A stretch of DNA of 64,000 bases from a bacterium D16-51. Its GTDB lineage: Bacteria > Bacillota > Clostridia > Lachnospirales > Lachnospiraceae. The number at the start of each line of letters is the position of its first letter. The first letter of the stretch is position 1. Below, in pieces: positions 25,161 through 34,220 of this stretch. Made by a program: the position numbers and the translations under genes. The notes beneath the pieces were generated by a model. That model had not been told where the DNA came from, made no database searches, and worked only from the letters and a program-made list of their open reading frames with translations. The stretch covers positions 62,001 through 126,000 of the forward strand of contig RAYE01000003.1 in the NCBI GenBank assembly GCA_003612285.1, written 5' to 3'.

Positions 25161-26441
25161 ATGGATGCAGTTATAACAAATATAATTAATAATCTTTTTC
25201 ATATTATTTGGATTTCCGAACTTCTCCTAGAACCAAAATATGGGAAGAAAAAAACAGCAGCATTCTCTCTTCTGGCTGCTATACTTTATCAGGTGCTGTT
25301 TTTGGCCATGGTTTTCCAGGGAACCTTTGGGGATATGGCTTATTTTGCGGGGTATTTTATGGCAACTATGGCGTTTGGCGGCGTGTATATTTTTATCCTT
25401 TCGAAAACCCATCCTGCGAAATCGCTGTTTGTGATTTCTGCATATTTTTGCCTGTGGACATTTATTTATGGTACAATTTCTGTAGTTACAAAGTCGTATG
25501 CAGGAGCTGGAAATCTTGCTATCTGGCTGCTTAGGATTTTATTAAATGTTTTTTTCCTGGTATTATACCGGCTCTTTTTGCAGAAAAAGCTTTTTCAGGC
25601 TCTTGTGGCGATGAAGAGTGGGTATAAGGAAGTTTCTGCTATTTCTTTCCTTGCCTTTTTTATGTTAACAATATTAATAGTATATAACCAGAAGCAGAAA
25701 AAACATGATTTTCTCCAGATTTTTATTATGGTTTCCGTTTATATTTTTATGCTCGGAGTCTATATTGTGCTGTTTCAGCTAATTGTACAGTCAGATAATA
25801 AGTACCGCCTTAGCCAGATGCAGCTTCATGAGGAGCTTTTACTAGCAAGGATTGATTCTTATGAAAGGATGGAACAGAATTTGCGGCAGACACGCCATGA
25901 TTTCAGGCATCACAATATTGTTGTGATGGAATTTGCCAGGAACAGGGATTTTGACGGAATCCTTTCTTATCTGCAGGAATATGAAGCAAGGGAGGAGGAA
26001 AAGAGCAGCAAAAGTTATTGCAGCAACCATGCTGTAGATAATGTGCTATCTGCCTATTTGGGGCGGGCGGGGCAGAATGGCATTGAAACAGAGGTGAGTG
26101 TGTGTTTTTGGGAAAACATTGCTATTTCTGATTATGATTTGGTATCTATCCTGGCAAATATTCTTGATAACGCGATTCATGGCTGCATGGAGGCGGAGGG
26201 GAAGCGCTGTATTAAGCTTTCCATCCAAAAGAAATGTTCTAAATTGATTCTTATCTGTGAAAATACCTGCAAAGATGATATCCGCTTTAGAGATGGAGTT
26301 CCAAAGGCTAAGGGGCGTGATGGGATAGGGGTGGCAAGCATTTTAAATTCTGTAGAAAAATATAATGGCAGCGTGGATTTTTCTTTGGAAGGCAGTATTT
26401 TTTTGTGCCGTGTGATTTTGAATAATAAATCTTTTGGGTAA
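25161..26441 (+). CDS. GHKL-family membrane sensor histidine kinase (AgrC-like), orphan
   Basis: A 426-residue protein with about six membrane helices (residues 5-215) followed by a coiled linker and a GHKL kinase core. The H-box is RQTRHDFRHHNIVVMEFAR (about residue 242), the N-box DLVSILANILDNAIHGC (about 332) and the G-box GIGVASILNSVEKYNG (about 388). AgrC/VirS-type sensors of this kind usually respond to peptides. No LytTR or other response regulator lies beside it, so its partner must be encoded elsewhere. GAGAGAGA precedes the ATG. Confidence 0.85.
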   Translation: MDAVITNIINNLFHIIWISELLLEPKYGKKKTAAFSLLAAILYQVLFLAMVFQGTFGDMAYFAGYFMATMAFGGVYIFILSKTHPAKSLFVISAYFCLWTFIYGTISVVTKSYAGAGNLAIWLLRILLNVFFLVLYRLFLQKKLFQALVAMKSGYKEVSAISFLAFFMLTILIVYNQKQKKHDFLQIFIMVSVYIFMLGVYIVLFQLIVQSDNKYRLSQMQLHEELLLARIDSYERMEQNLRQTRHDFRHHNIVVMEFARNRDFDGILSYLQEYEAREEEKSSKSYCSNHAVDNVLSAYLGRAGQNGIETEVSVCFWENIAISDYDLVSILANILDNAIHGCMEAEGKRCIKLSIQKKCSKLILICENTCKDDIRFRDGVPKAKGRDGIGVASILNSVEKYNGSVDFSLEGSIFLCRVILNNKSFG

Positions 26442-26514
26442 TGCATAGAAAAATGCCGGCTGCATGAGGATTGGCTCAAGGGCGTGTTTAAACGGCGAAC
26501 AAGCTAAAGAGAAG

Positions 26515-27771
26515 CTAGGTCATGCCCCGTTGCTCTGCGGCGGGGTATTTGACTTTAAAGTATGGCAGCTGGTTTTTTATATAATCTGCCCAGAATGCAT
26601 GGCTGGAAATAAGCCCGTCTGTGAGTTCATAAAAGGAAAGTTTGTCTTTATATTGATGGCAGAACAGGGGGTATTGGTTTTCGGGTGTCTTTTGTTTTGC
26701 TTTTTTTATTGTGCAGAGGTTTGGAAGGAAAGTGCTTTCTTTCTTTATGTAACAGGTTGCGGCAGTCGCTTTTTTCCGATGTTTTCGGTCAACGTATTCT
26801 GCAACGCTTTTGTGGACTGCGGTATCTTCGGCTGGAAGATAATAGTAGTTTTCATAATCAGGAAAAAAGAATTTTAATGTGCCGCAATAGAGCGGAAAAG
26901 CAAAGGAGGCTGTTTTATCCCGGAATGTAAGGTTTGCGTTTGGAAGCAGGCTGCCAATATCTGCTTCAATAGAAGATGGGTGCGGATAGCAGGCGGTTAT
27001 GGATATATTTTTTGGGACAGGATCCGGCAGGGTAAGAGTTACAAAAAGCTGCCTGTTTTCCTGTCTGATTTTCATTGTTTTTAGCGTTTCACTGCAAATA
27101 AGCCGGTTTGTCTCTTCTTCTGACAGGTATTCCCCGTAAGTTAAGAGGCTGCAAAGGTTTAACATCATTTCGATGTCGTCATGGTTGTGGAGAAGCAATA
27201 CTTGTTCAAGCTTTTCCGCATTTTTGGGATCTAGTATTTTTTTCTGCATATATTCTGAGTAGACGGAAATTAGGTCGGCTCCGGAAAAGATATCGGTACG
27301 TTTGAGACCGAGATAACATTCCAAATCAGACTGTTTGCATTTTTCCAGGGAAAGGGCATGGCGGAGAGGGCGGATTTTTTTGAGCAGGTCGATAGAATGG
27401 CTGCTGCTTTTATCCTCTAAAAGTTTTTTACATTGTGCAGAAGGGACAATGTCATGCCTGGTACATTTTTTCAGGAGATATGGGATATCAAAAGTCTGCC
27501 CGTTAAAATGATAGAGATATTCGACGTCGGATAATGCATCCAGAAAACTTTGGATGATTTTTTTTTCACTTTGGTAGTTGTCTGCAAACCACTGGCAGAG
27601 CGTCCATTGCCGGCGGGCAGTATCAAAACGCATTAGCCCAGCCAAATAAAGGGAAGAGGCGTTTGGGGACAAACCTGTCGTTTCAATATCAAAAAATGCA
27701 GCCTTATCCTGTGGATGTAAAAAAGTATATGGATAAACGGGGCTGGAAATTGTACTGTAAATTGTTTTCAT
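26515..27771 (-). CDS. RNase H-fold exonuclease (YprB-like, DEDD type)
   Basis: A 418-residue protein with an N-terminal RNase H-like exonuclease domain of the YprB/RNase_H_2 family. DEDD residues are seen in AAFFDIETTGLSPN (about residue 24), HFNGQTFDIPYL (about 98) and HNHDDIEMMLNL (about 199). A C-terminal region of about 200 residues is less conserved and ends in SFYELTDGLISSHAFWADYIKNQ-type sequence and a short tail coded by a repeat. The start MKTIYST at 27771 is preferred because AAAGGAAG lies just upstream; the frame extends further but lacks an RBS. It stands alone, convergent with the sensor kinase. Confidence 0.8.
   Translation of the reverse strand: MKTIYSTISSPVYPYTFLHPQDKAAFFDIETTGLSPNASSLYLAGLMRFDTARRQWTLCQWFADNYQSEKKIIQSFLDALSDVEYLYHFNGQTFDIPYLLKKCTRHDIVPSAQCKKLLEDKSSSHSIDLLKKIRPLRHALSLEKCKQSDLECYLGLKRTDIFSGADLISVYSEYMQKKILDPKNAEKLEQVLLLHNHDDIEMMLNLCSLLTYGEYLSEEETNRLICSETLKTMKIRQENRQLFVTLTLPDPVPKNISITACYPHPSSIEADIGSLLPNANLTFRDKTASFAFPLYCGTLKFFFPDYENYYYLPAEDTAVHKSVAEYVDRKHRKKATAATCYIKKESTFLPNLCTIKKAKQKTPENQYPLFCHQYKDKLSFYELTDGLISSHAFWADYIKNQLPYFKVKYPAAEQRGMT
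26518..26553 (-). repeat. Dispersed hairpin repeat overlapping a stop codon (copy 1)
   Basis: On the minus strand this reads GTCAAATACCCCG, then GCAGAGCAACGGGG and CATGACC. It is nearly identical to 54508-54544. The last codons and the stop region of the minus-strand exonuclease gene lie within the repeat. The inverted CCCCG/CGGGG arms form a hairpin that could terminate transcription. Confidence 0.6.
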
Positions 27772-27894
27772 ATCGTTCTTCCTTTGCAAAGTATAGATTA
27801 AGTGTAAGCAAATCTGCTTTTTGCCAGACAGCATTATTATATTACTAATGTGGTTAAATATCAACCTTTTGGCCTCCAACATCATTTTATGGAG

Positions 27895-27923
27895 TTGCAC
27901 CAAAAGTTGCAATAGGCTATAAT
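27895..27923 (+). promoter_or_regulatory. Promoter of the cardiolipin synthase gene
   Basis: TTGCAC (27895-27900) and TATAAT (27918-27923) with a 17-base spacer, 48 bases before the start codon. Confidence 0.65.
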
Positions 27924-27970
27924 ATATACTACACGCTGGATAGAGTTACAATTAGAAGGGAAGGAATTGC

Positions 27971-29629
27971 ATGGAGAACTTGTTTCGTTCTGATGCAGCG
28001 TATGAAAAGTGGGACAGGAAAAACAAAAGCAAAGGGACGGCGAATTATTTTGAAGGGGAAGAGAAGGAAGAAAGTTATTTAAAAGATTTAAAGGGCAGGA
28101 TACAAAATAATTTAAGCGGCGTATTGCGCCTTGTTACAACGGCGCTTCTTGTGCTTATCCAGTTTTTGCTGGTGCTGTATCTGCCGTTTTTACTGCAGGC
28201 ATATACGGTGTATTTTTACTTTGTATTAGAAATCTGTTCAGTAATTGCGATTGTTACGCTTGTGAATAAAAACCAGAGCCCGTCCTTTCGGATTGCATGG
28301 ATTTCCATTGTAATGCTGCTGCCTGTTTCGGGATTTATTTTATTCTACCTGTGGGGCATGGAAAGCAAAAAGAAAAGGAAGTTAGACCAGCATATCCTGC
28401 GTCAGATATCTTATGGGCAGAAATTCCTAGTACAGGACAGGGAACTTTATGAGGAATATATTGAAGAGCATCCGGTTGCGGGAAGAATGGTTAAGTATAT
28501 GGTCAATGAAGGGTTTACGCTGACTGGCCAGAATAAGGTTAAGTTTTATCCAATGGGGGAGGATGCTTTTGAGGATATTTTCCTGGCATTGGAAAAAGCG
28601 GAGCATTTTATTTTTATTGATTTTTTTATCGTGGCAGAAGGTGCGCTTTGGGATAAAATCCATGAGATTTTAAAAAGGAAGCTTTCCCAGGGAGTGGAAA
28701 TTAAGTTCTTATATGATGATTTTGGAGCGGCGGTGCGTACCAGGAAATTTTTCCAGCAGATTTTGGAACATGAAGGGATGGAAGTACGGGTTTTTAACCC
28801 GGTGCATAAGTATACGGGCGAACTTTATATGAATTACCGTTCGCATCAGAAAATCGTTGTGGTAGATGGGGAAGTTGGCTTTACAGGAGGGTTTAACCTT
28901 GCAGATGAATACGCGAATCTGATTGAGCGTTTTGGCGTCTGGAAAGATACGGGCGTGCGGATTATCGGGGAAGCCGTCTGGGGGCTTACGGTCGTTTTTT
29001 TACAGATGTGGGAAGCCTGCGGGGAGGATGATAAGCATGTGGATTATCTGAAATACAAAAAGATTTCGGAAGTACAGGGAGATACGTATTGCCAGGTGAT
29101 TTCAGACGGCCCGGCCAACAATCCGGTGAACCCGATTGAAAGCGTCTATAACCAGATGATAACTTTTTCGGATGAATATTTATATATTACAACGCCATAC
29201 CTGATTATTGAGGACTATATGAAACAGAGCCTGATTGAGGCCTCCCACCGTGGGGTGGATGTGCGGATTGTAACTCCGAATATACCAGATAAAAAGTATG
29301 CGAAGCTTTTAACAAATTATAACTATGGCATTCTTTTACGGGAAGGGGTCCGTATTTATGAATATACGCCGGGGTTTATCCATGCAAAGCAGGTTGTAAC
29401 GGAAAATGCGGCAATTGTGGGCACGATTAATATGGACTATAGGAGTTTTTACCTGCATTATGAAAATGGCGTCTGGATGTCAGGAAAGAGGATTCAGGAA
29501 ATGGTCAGGAAGGATTTTGAAGAGCTTTTTGCAACAGGGAATGAAATCAGTTATGAAGAGTGGGAGAACCGGCCGCTCCGCTGGAAAGCTGTCCAGCCGA
29601 TTTTAAATTTGTTTTCTACCCTGTTTTAA
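27971..29629 (+). CDS. cls: Cardiolipin synthase (phospholipase D family)
   Basis: A 552-residue membrane enzyme that joins two phosphatidylglycerols into cardiolipin and glycerol. Two or three membrane segments lie at about residues 55-130. Two HKD motifs follow: YRSHQKIVVVDGEVGFTGG (about residue 290) and FIHAKQVVTENAAIVGTIN (about 472). The domain order and length are those of bacterial ClsA-type enzymes, with an N-terminal soluble extension of about 45 residues that is typical of clostridial members. GAAGGGAAGG precedes the ATG and it has its own promoter. Confidence 0.92.
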   Translation: MENLFRSDAAYEKWDRKNKSKGTANYFEGEEKEESYLKDLKGRIQNNLSGVLRLVTTALLVLIQFLLVLYLPFLLQAYTVYFYFVLEICSVIAIVTLVNKNQSPSFRIAWISIVMLLPVSGFILFYLWGMESKKKRKLDQHILRQISYGQKFLVQDRELYEEYIEEHPVAGRMVKYMVNEGFTLTGQNKVKFYPMGEDAFEDIFLALEKAEHFIFIDFFIVAEGALWDKIHEILKRKLSQGVEIKFLYDDFGAAVRTRKFFQQILEHEGMEVRVFNPVHKYTGELYMNYRSHQKIVVVDGEVGFTGGFNLADEYANLIERFGVWKDTGVRIIGEAVWGLTVVFLQMWEACGEDDKHVDYLKYKKISEVQGDTYCQVISDGPANNPVNPIESVYNQMITFSDEYLYITTPYLIIEDYMKQSLIEASHRGVDVRIVTPNIPDKKYAKLLTNYNYGILLREGVRIYEYTPGFIHAKQVVTENAAIVGTINMDYRSFYLHYENGVWMSGKRIQEMVRKDFEELFATGNEISYEEWENRPLRWKAVQPILNLFSTLF

Positions 29630-29706
29630 GGCATGGTTAGGCTTGTGGTAAAAAGCAGCTTATAAACACGGCAGCAGGACAATAGTAATATAATTGGAGG
29701 ATGAAA

Positions 29707-29967
29707 ATGACGTATACAAATGTATGCAAACACTGCCATAAGGTATTCCGTTCAAAAATCAGGACGCTTTGCTGCAGGGAATGCAGAAACGTGGATGACA
29801 GCCAGTTAGATGACATCGTACAGTATTTGAAACAATATCCTAACAGCAATGCGCTCCAGATTTCTGAAGAGCTGGGAATCCATCCGTATGAGATTTTAAA
29901 GTTTATGGAGGAAGGCTGGCTTGGGACAGTAAATGGAGTTTTTAGCCGTCTGCCAGACAATGAATAG
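29707..29967 (+). CDS. Small zinc-ribbon protein (YvyF/flagellar-operon-protein-like)
   Basis: An 86-residue protein. A zinc ribbon is formed by CKHCHKVF (residues 7-10) and CCRECRN (about 24-28), followed by a helical winged-helix-like region, DDIVQYLKQYPNSNALQISEELGIHPYEIL. The arrangement resembles the N-terminal part of the YvyF (TIGR03826) family, though those are longer and sit in flagellar operons. Here it lies 17 bases before ruvA, so it is probably co-transcribed with it. GGAGG is 6 bases before the ATG at 29707; the ATG at 29701 is too close. Confidence 0.6.
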   Translation: MTYTNVCKHCHKVFRSKIRTLCCRECRNVDDSQLDDIVQYLKQYPNSNALQISEELGIHPYEILKFMEEGWLGTVNGVFSRLPDNE

Positions 29968-29984
29968 TTTTATGGAGGGAAAAG

Positions 29985-30596
29985 ATGATTCGCTTTATCA
30001 GGGGAACTTTGGTTTCTGTTGGGGAAAATGAAGTTGTGCTTGAAAATCATGGAATTGGATATCGGATTATTGTTCCGGTATCTGTTGTAGAGAAGGCTGC
30101 AGGGGAAAATTCTGAAATCCTGCTGCATACATATTTAAGTGTGCGGGAAGACGCCATGCAGCTTTTTGGATTTTTGACAGAAGAGGATTTGAAAGTCTTT
30201 CAGCTTTTGATTACGGTAAACGGTGTTGGGCCAAAAGCGGCTCTGGGGATTTTGGGGGTGCTTGGCGCTTATGAACTTCGGTTTGCTGTGATTGCAGGAG
30301 ATGCAAAGGCAATTGCCAAAGCACCAGGGATTGGTGCTAAAACAGCCAGTAAGGTGATTTTGGAGTTAAAGGATAAATTTGAGGCAGAGGAGCTTCTTGC
30401 AGAAAGTATTGAGGCAGAGGGAGGACAGGCATTAAACGGAACAGGCGCAGCAAATGGAATTGTACAGGACGCCATTGACGCCCTGACGGCCCTTGGCTAT
30501 GCCAAAACAGATGCGGCAAGGGCTGTCCGCAGTGTAGCTGCTGCAGAGGATATGACAGTGGAGGAGCTTTTAAAACGGAGTTTGAAAGAATTATAA
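29985..30596 (+). CDS. ruvA: Holliday junction branch migration protein RuvA
   Basis: A 203-residue RuvA. The N-terminal OB domain ([20 protein letters not shown]) is followed by the helix-hairpin-helix region with [17 protein letters not shown] and [20 protein letters not shown], an acidic linker and the C-terminal RuvB-binding three-helix domain ([20 protein letters not shown]). It holds the four-way junction for RuvB in recombination repair. It lies 16 bases before ruvB in the usual order; ruvC is not in the window. Confidence 0.97.
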   Translation: MIRFIRGTLVSVGENEVVLENHGIGYRIIVPVSVVEKAAGENSEILLHTYLSVREDAMQLFGFLTEEDLKVFQLLITVNGVGPKAALGILGVLGAYELRFAVIAGDAKAIAKAPGIGAKTASKVILELKDKFEAEELLAESIEAEGGQALNGTGAANGIVQDAIDALTALGYAKTDAARAVRSVAAAEDMTVEELLKRSLKEL

Positions 30597-30612
30597 TAAT
30601 GGGGTTAAATGC

Positions 30613-31611
30613 ATGGCGAAAAGAGTGATTACAACAGAATTTACAAAAGAAGATGAAAAAATAGAAACGAGCCTCCGTCCTCAGTATTTAAAGGAATATA
30701 TTGGGCAGGAACAGACAAAACAGAATTTAAAGGTCTATATTGAAGCGGCAAAGCAACGGGGGGAGCCGCTTGACCATGTGCTTTTGTATGGGCCGCCGGG
30801 ACTTGGGAAAACAACTTTGGCTGGGATTATTGCCAATGAAATGGGGGTTGATTTAAAAGTGACGGCCGGGCCTGCAATTGAAAAACCTGGGGAGATGGCT
30901 GCCATTTTAAATAATTTAAAGGATGGAGACGTCCTGTTTGTAGATGAAATCCACCGTCTTCCAAGGCCGGTAGAGGAAGTGCTTTATCCGGCGATGGAAG
31001 ATTATGTAATAGATGTTGTGATTGGGAAAGGGACGGCGGCACGTTCCATCCGTTTTGATCTGCCAAAGTTTACTTTGGTAGGCGCGACAACAAGGGCGGG
31101 GATGCTTTCGGCGCCGCTTAGGGACAGGTTTGGCGTAGTCAGCCGCTTGGAGTTTTATACGCCGGAGGAGCTTTGTGAAATCATAACGCATTCTGCGGCG
31201 CTTCTGGATGTAAAGATTGACAGGGAAGGGGCTTTGGAGCTTGCACGCCGCTCCAGGGGGACGCCCCGGCTGGCAAACCGCTTCTTAAAGCGTGTCCGCG
31301 ATTTTGCACAGATTAAGTATGATGGGGAAATCACGAAGGAAGTGGCAGACTTTGCACTGGATTTACTGGAGGTGGATAAGCTGGGGCTGGACCGCATGGA
31401 CCGCACGATAATACTGACGATGCTGAATCAGTTTGGCGGCGGGCCGGTAGGGCTGGAAACGCTTGCAGCAGCAATTGGTGAAGATGCAGGGACATTAGAG
31501 GATGTCTATGAGCCTTATCTTGTACAGAATGGGCTTTTGGTCAGGACTCCGCGGGGGCGGGCAGCGTCTGACGCGGCTTACCTGCATTTTGGATTAACGA
31601 AGATGTCGTAG
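30613..31611 (+). CDS. ruvB: Holliday junction branch migration ATPase RuvB
   Basis: A 332-residue AAA+ motor. Walker A is [20 protein letters not shown] (about residue 57), Walker [11 protein letters not shown] (about 110), sensor I and the arginine finger lie in [20 protein letters not shown], and the C-terminal winged helix holds [18 protein letters not shown]. It drives branch migration of Holliday junctions with RuvA. GGGG stands before the ATG at a suitable distance. Confidence 0.98.
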   Translation: MAKRVITTEFTKEDEKIETSLRPQYLKEYIGQEQTKQNLKVYIEAAKQRGEPLDHVLLYGPPGLGKTTLAGIIANEMGVDLKVTAGPAIEKPGEMAAILNNLKDGDVLFVDEIHRLPRPVEEVLYPAMEDYVIDVVIGKGTAARSIRFDLPKFTLVGATTRAGMLSAPLRDRFGVVSRLEFYTPEELCEIITHSAALLDVKIDREGALELARRSRGTPRLANRFLKRVRDFAQIKYDGEITKEVADFALDLLEVDKLGLDRMDRTIILTMLNQFGGGPVGLETLAAAIGEDAGTLEDVYEPYLVQNGLLVRTPRGRAASDAAYLHFGLTKMS

Positions 31612-31625
31612 AAAGGGAGGAAAAA

Positions 31626-31859
31626 ATGACACAGAACAAGAGTGAGAGTGAGCAGGAGAGGGAGCGCGCAGAGTTTAAGGCAGAGGCAATCCGTTCAGCA
31701 ATCCTTTCTTTTATGGAAGAGAGGTTAATGCGGAGTATACCGGAAGAACTTATTCTGGAGGAAACAATCGACACATTTTATATGGCAGAGGATAAGGCGA
31801 AAATATTTTTGACAATTGCAGAAGATGAAGTAAAAAAGAAGCACCACGCATCTTCCTGA
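31626..31859 (+). CDS. Small charged helical protein of unknown function
   Basis: A 77-residue highly charged, mostly helical protein (SEQERERAEFKAEAIRSAIL, then DTFYMAEDKAKIFLTIAEDE). I recognise no family. It starts 15 bases after ruvB, with AAAGGGAGG before the ATG, and precedes a strong terminator, so it is the last gene of the ruvAB transcript. There is no membrane segment or signal peptide. Confidence 0.6.
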   Translation: MTQNKSESEQERERAEFKAEAIRSAILSFMEERLMRSIPEELILEETIDTFYMAEDKAKIFLTIAEDEVKKKHHASS

Positions 31860-31871
31860 GGCAATGTTTTT

Positions 31872-31928
31872 CCCCGCTTCTGGCAGCAGGCCAAATGCAG
31901 GTTTGACGTCCTGCTGCCAGAAGCGGGG
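31872..31928. terminator. Bidirectional terminator hairpin
   Basis: A perfect 19-pair stem (31872-31890 with 31910-31928) with a 19-base loop. It ends the ruvAB transcript and, read from the other strand with TTTTT beyond it, the glycosyltransferase transcript. Confidence 0.8.
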
Positions 31929-31949
31929 CTGTTGATTTACTGTATGTTG

Positions 31950-33134
31950 TTATAGTCGGTAGAGGAGCATGTTGCAAAGTGTTTCTGCACGTTTGAGCCA
32001 GGTATGGTTTTCTATGGCAAGGCGGTAGGCGTTTTGGGCAATATGTTCCATTTTATCCGGATTGCTTAAAAGGTTTTTAACCTTTTTGGGCAGGTGTTCT
32101 ATTTTTTTTAAATCATAAAAAATTACATTTTCATTATCAGACAGGATTTCATCCAGATAACGGCTGTGGTCTGTAATACAGATGCTGCCGTTTGCCATTG
32201 CGTTGAAAACCCGGTCGTGGGCGCCGTCCTTAAACCAGGGCATGACATTGAGGGAAAGTTTAGCTTCAGAGATGCGTTCCAGGCAGTCCAGGGAAAGCTT
32301 GTTTCCTTCATAGGTCAGGTTTTCAGGATGTTTGCAGGGGAGTTTTTCCCAGCCAAATCCGACGCAGTGCACATGGATTCCGGCGTCTGCCAATACCTGC
32401 ACTGCTTTTTCACGGAAATAAAACCGAAGATAGGTATCAATAAATATCATATTGGGGATAGTTTCTGCCAGTTCTTCTTTGCTGATTTCAGGAAATTCTC
32501 TTTTTAAATGTTTTTCGATAACCGTTTCATTTGGGAGTGCAGGGTTTTGGATTAATTCGTCAATAATGGAACGGTAGAAAACGGCGTATTCTTTTCCAAG
32601 CCGGTCGATGTGGCAGTCAAATGTTTCTTTTGGCGTGAAGTTCCCGGTAAATACAACGTCATATTTCCTTTTGGAAAAAGGGAGGTAGCTGCCGTCTGGA
32701 AAAAGGGAGGTGCCGCCAAGCGGGAGAAAGTAATTTCCGGGAATATCTGGGTAATATTGTTTCATATACTGCATATGGAAGCGGTCAATAGAGATTTCAT
32801 AAAAGTTTTTCCGTTTGATTTTTAATAAATCCGGGTAATAAAAAGGGTGGTCTACTGCAATGTTGACACAGGGGATGTCCCTTTTTTCCCAGAAGGATTG
32901 TCCATTTCCATCATGGAGGGCAGGTTCATAGTGGATGCCTTCAAAGTTAAAGGCAACAAGGATGCTGTCAGAAAAGCCTGCAAAACGGGCGAGCGCTTCA
33001 CTGTTTTCTTCTTCTGCCTGCTGGTCGTACAAAAAGGTCTGAAAACCAAGCATTTGAAAGCCTTTTTCGAGCTGTCTGGAAAAGTAATCCAGTGTTTCCG
33101 TCCCGCCAGCCATTAAAACAATTTTTTTCCGCAT
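31950..33134 (-). CDS. CgeB-like glycosyltransferase (GT-B, glycosyl transferases group 1)
   Basis: A 394-residue protein with a GT-B-like plan. The N-terminal half (MRKKIVLMAGGTETLDYFSR, SDSILVAFNFEGIHYE, NIAVDHPFYYPDL) resembles DUF3880/CgeB proteins. The C-terminal half holds KRKYDVVFTGNFTPKET and the donor-binding-type segment DGAHDRVFNAMANGSICITD, followed by a typical C-terminal YRLAIENHTWLKRAETL. Enzymes of this type glycosylate spore coat, flagellin or wall polymers; the target is not evident. It is transcribed away from dapF and convergent with the ruvAB unit. Confidence 0.75.
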   Translation of the reverse strand: MRKKIVLMAGGTETLDYFSRQLEKGFQMLGFQTFLYDQQAEEENSEALARFAGFSDSILVAFNFEGIHYEPALHDGNGQSFWEKRDIPCVNIAVDHPFYYPDLLKIKRKNFYEISIDRFHMQYMKQYYPDIPGNYFLPLGGTSLFPDGSYLPFSKRKYDVVFTGNFTPKETFDCHIDRLGKEYAVFYRSIIDELIQNPALPNETVIEKHLKREFPEISKEELAETIPNMIFIDTYLRFYFREKAVQVLADAGIHVHCVGFGWEKLPCKHPENLTYEGNKLSLDCLERISEAKLSLNVMPWFKDGAHDRVFNAMANGSICITDHSRYLDEILSDNENVIFYDLKKIEHLPKKVKNLLSNPDKMEHIAQNAYRLAIENHTWLKRAETLCNMLLYRL

Positions 33135-33158
33135 GGTGTTGTATCTCCTTTGGTAATC

Positions 33159-33187
33159 TTGCTTATTACAGATAAATAGGTTACAAT
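33159..33187 (+). promoter_or_regulatory. Probable dapF promoter
   Basis: TTGCTT (33159-33164) and TACAAT (33182-33187) with a 17-base spacer. The large inverted repeat at 33205-33285 lies between it and the gene. Confidence 0.5.
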
Positions 33188-33204
33188 TATATTATATATT
33201 AATA

Positions 33205-33285
33205 AGGAACTGTATGTAAATAACCTGAAACATCTTGCTTGCCTATTTCTTCGCAGTCTGTTTAGGTTATTTATATACAGTTCCT
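33205..33285 (+). repeat. Inverted repeat in the dapF leader (AGGAACTG family)
   Basis: Two 22-base arms (33205-33226 and 33264-33285) are complementary at 21 of 22 positions, the odd one being a possible G-U pair, around a 37-base loop. The outer ends AGGAACTG/CAGTTCCT recur in shorter hairpins at 34173-34198 and, in part, at 55363-55414 and 49666-49680. No T-run follows, so it is more likely a leader structure or small mobile repeat than a simple terminator. Confidence 0.65.
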
Positions 33286-33311
33286 AAAATGAAAAGAGGG
33301 GGAATGGAAAA

Positions 33312-34142
33312 TTGAAGTTTACGAAAATGCAAGGATGTGGAAATGATTATATTTATGTAAATTGTATGGAAAAAATGGTAGAAAATCCTGCAAAAGCAGC
33401 AGTCCAGGTGAGCGACAGGCATTTTGGGATTGGATCAGACGGCCTGATTTTAATCTGCCCGTCTGATGTGGCAGATTTCAGGATGGAGATGTATAATGCA
33501 GATGGTTCTGAGGGGAAGATGTGCGGGAACGGGGTGCGCTGTATTGCAAAATATGTATATGAATATGGCCTGACAGAGAAACAGCAGATTTCCATTGAAA
33601 CAAAAAGCGGTATTAAGGAGCTGGATTTGACAGTACAGGATGGAAAAGTTGTGCTTGTAAAGGTTGATATGGGAAAGGCTGTCTTTACTGCATCGGAAAT
33701 CCCGGCAGAAGCTGATGCAGATACATTGATTGGCTATCCGGTTAAGGTGGCGGGCAAAGAGTATCATATTACCTGTGTTTCAATGGGGAACCCCCATGCG
33801 GTTACTTTTGTGGAAGATACAAAATCCCTTCCGCTGGAGAAAATCGGGCCGGAGTTTGAACATCATAAAATGTTTCCGGACCGTGTGAATACAGAATTTG
33901 TCCAGGTGCTAAACAGGAAAGAAGTCAATATGCGCGTTTGGGAAAGAGGCTCTGGGGAGACGCTTGCCTGTGGCACGGGCGCCTGCGCTGTGGCGGCTGC
34001 CTGCGTGGTAAATGGGAAAACGGAGCGTGAGATTACCATCCATCTTTTAGGGGGCGACCTTTTGCTGCGTTATGAAGAAGACGGCACAGTCTGGATGACA
34101 GGGCCTGCAGAGGTTGTCTGCGACGGGGAGATAGATATATAA
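33312..34142 (+). CDS. dapF: Diaminopimelate epimerase
   Basis: A 276-residue enzyme converting LL- to meso-diaminopimelate for lysine and peptidoglycan. Both active-site cysteines are present, in YNADGSEGKMCGNGVRC (about residue 73) and GSGETLACGTGACAVA (about 220). It begins MKFTKMQGCGNDYIYV at a TTG, with GAGGGGG about 10 bases upstream. It lies upstream of murE, which uses its product. Confidence 0.97.
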   Translation: MKFTKMQGCGNDYIYVNCMEKMVENPAKAAVQVSDRHFGIGSDGLILICPSDVADFRMEMYNADGSEGKMCGNGVRCIAKYVYEYGLTEKQQISIETKSGIKELDLTVQDGKVVLVKVDMGKAVFTASEIPAEADADTLIGYPVKVAGKEYHITCVSMGNPHAVTFVEDTKSLPLEKIGPEFEHHKMFPDRVNTEFVQVLNRKEVNMRVWERGSGETLACGTGACAVAAACVVNGKTEREITIHLLGGDLLLRYEEDGTVWMTGPAEVVCDGEIDI

Positions 34143-34172
34143 AAAAGGTGCGAAGTTTCCTATAAAATAAAC

Positions 34173-34198
34173 AGGAACTGTTGTTTGCAGCGGTTCCT
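34173..34198 (+). repeat. Short AGGAACTG-family hairpin between dapF and murE
   Basis: AGGAACTG and CGGTTCCT form a 7-8 pair stem around a 10-base loop. Directly upstream, 34142-34163 repeats the two ends of the 22250-22472 spacer joined together. Confidence 0.5.
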
Positions 34199-34220
34199 AA
34201 GAAAATGAGGTTAGCAGAAT

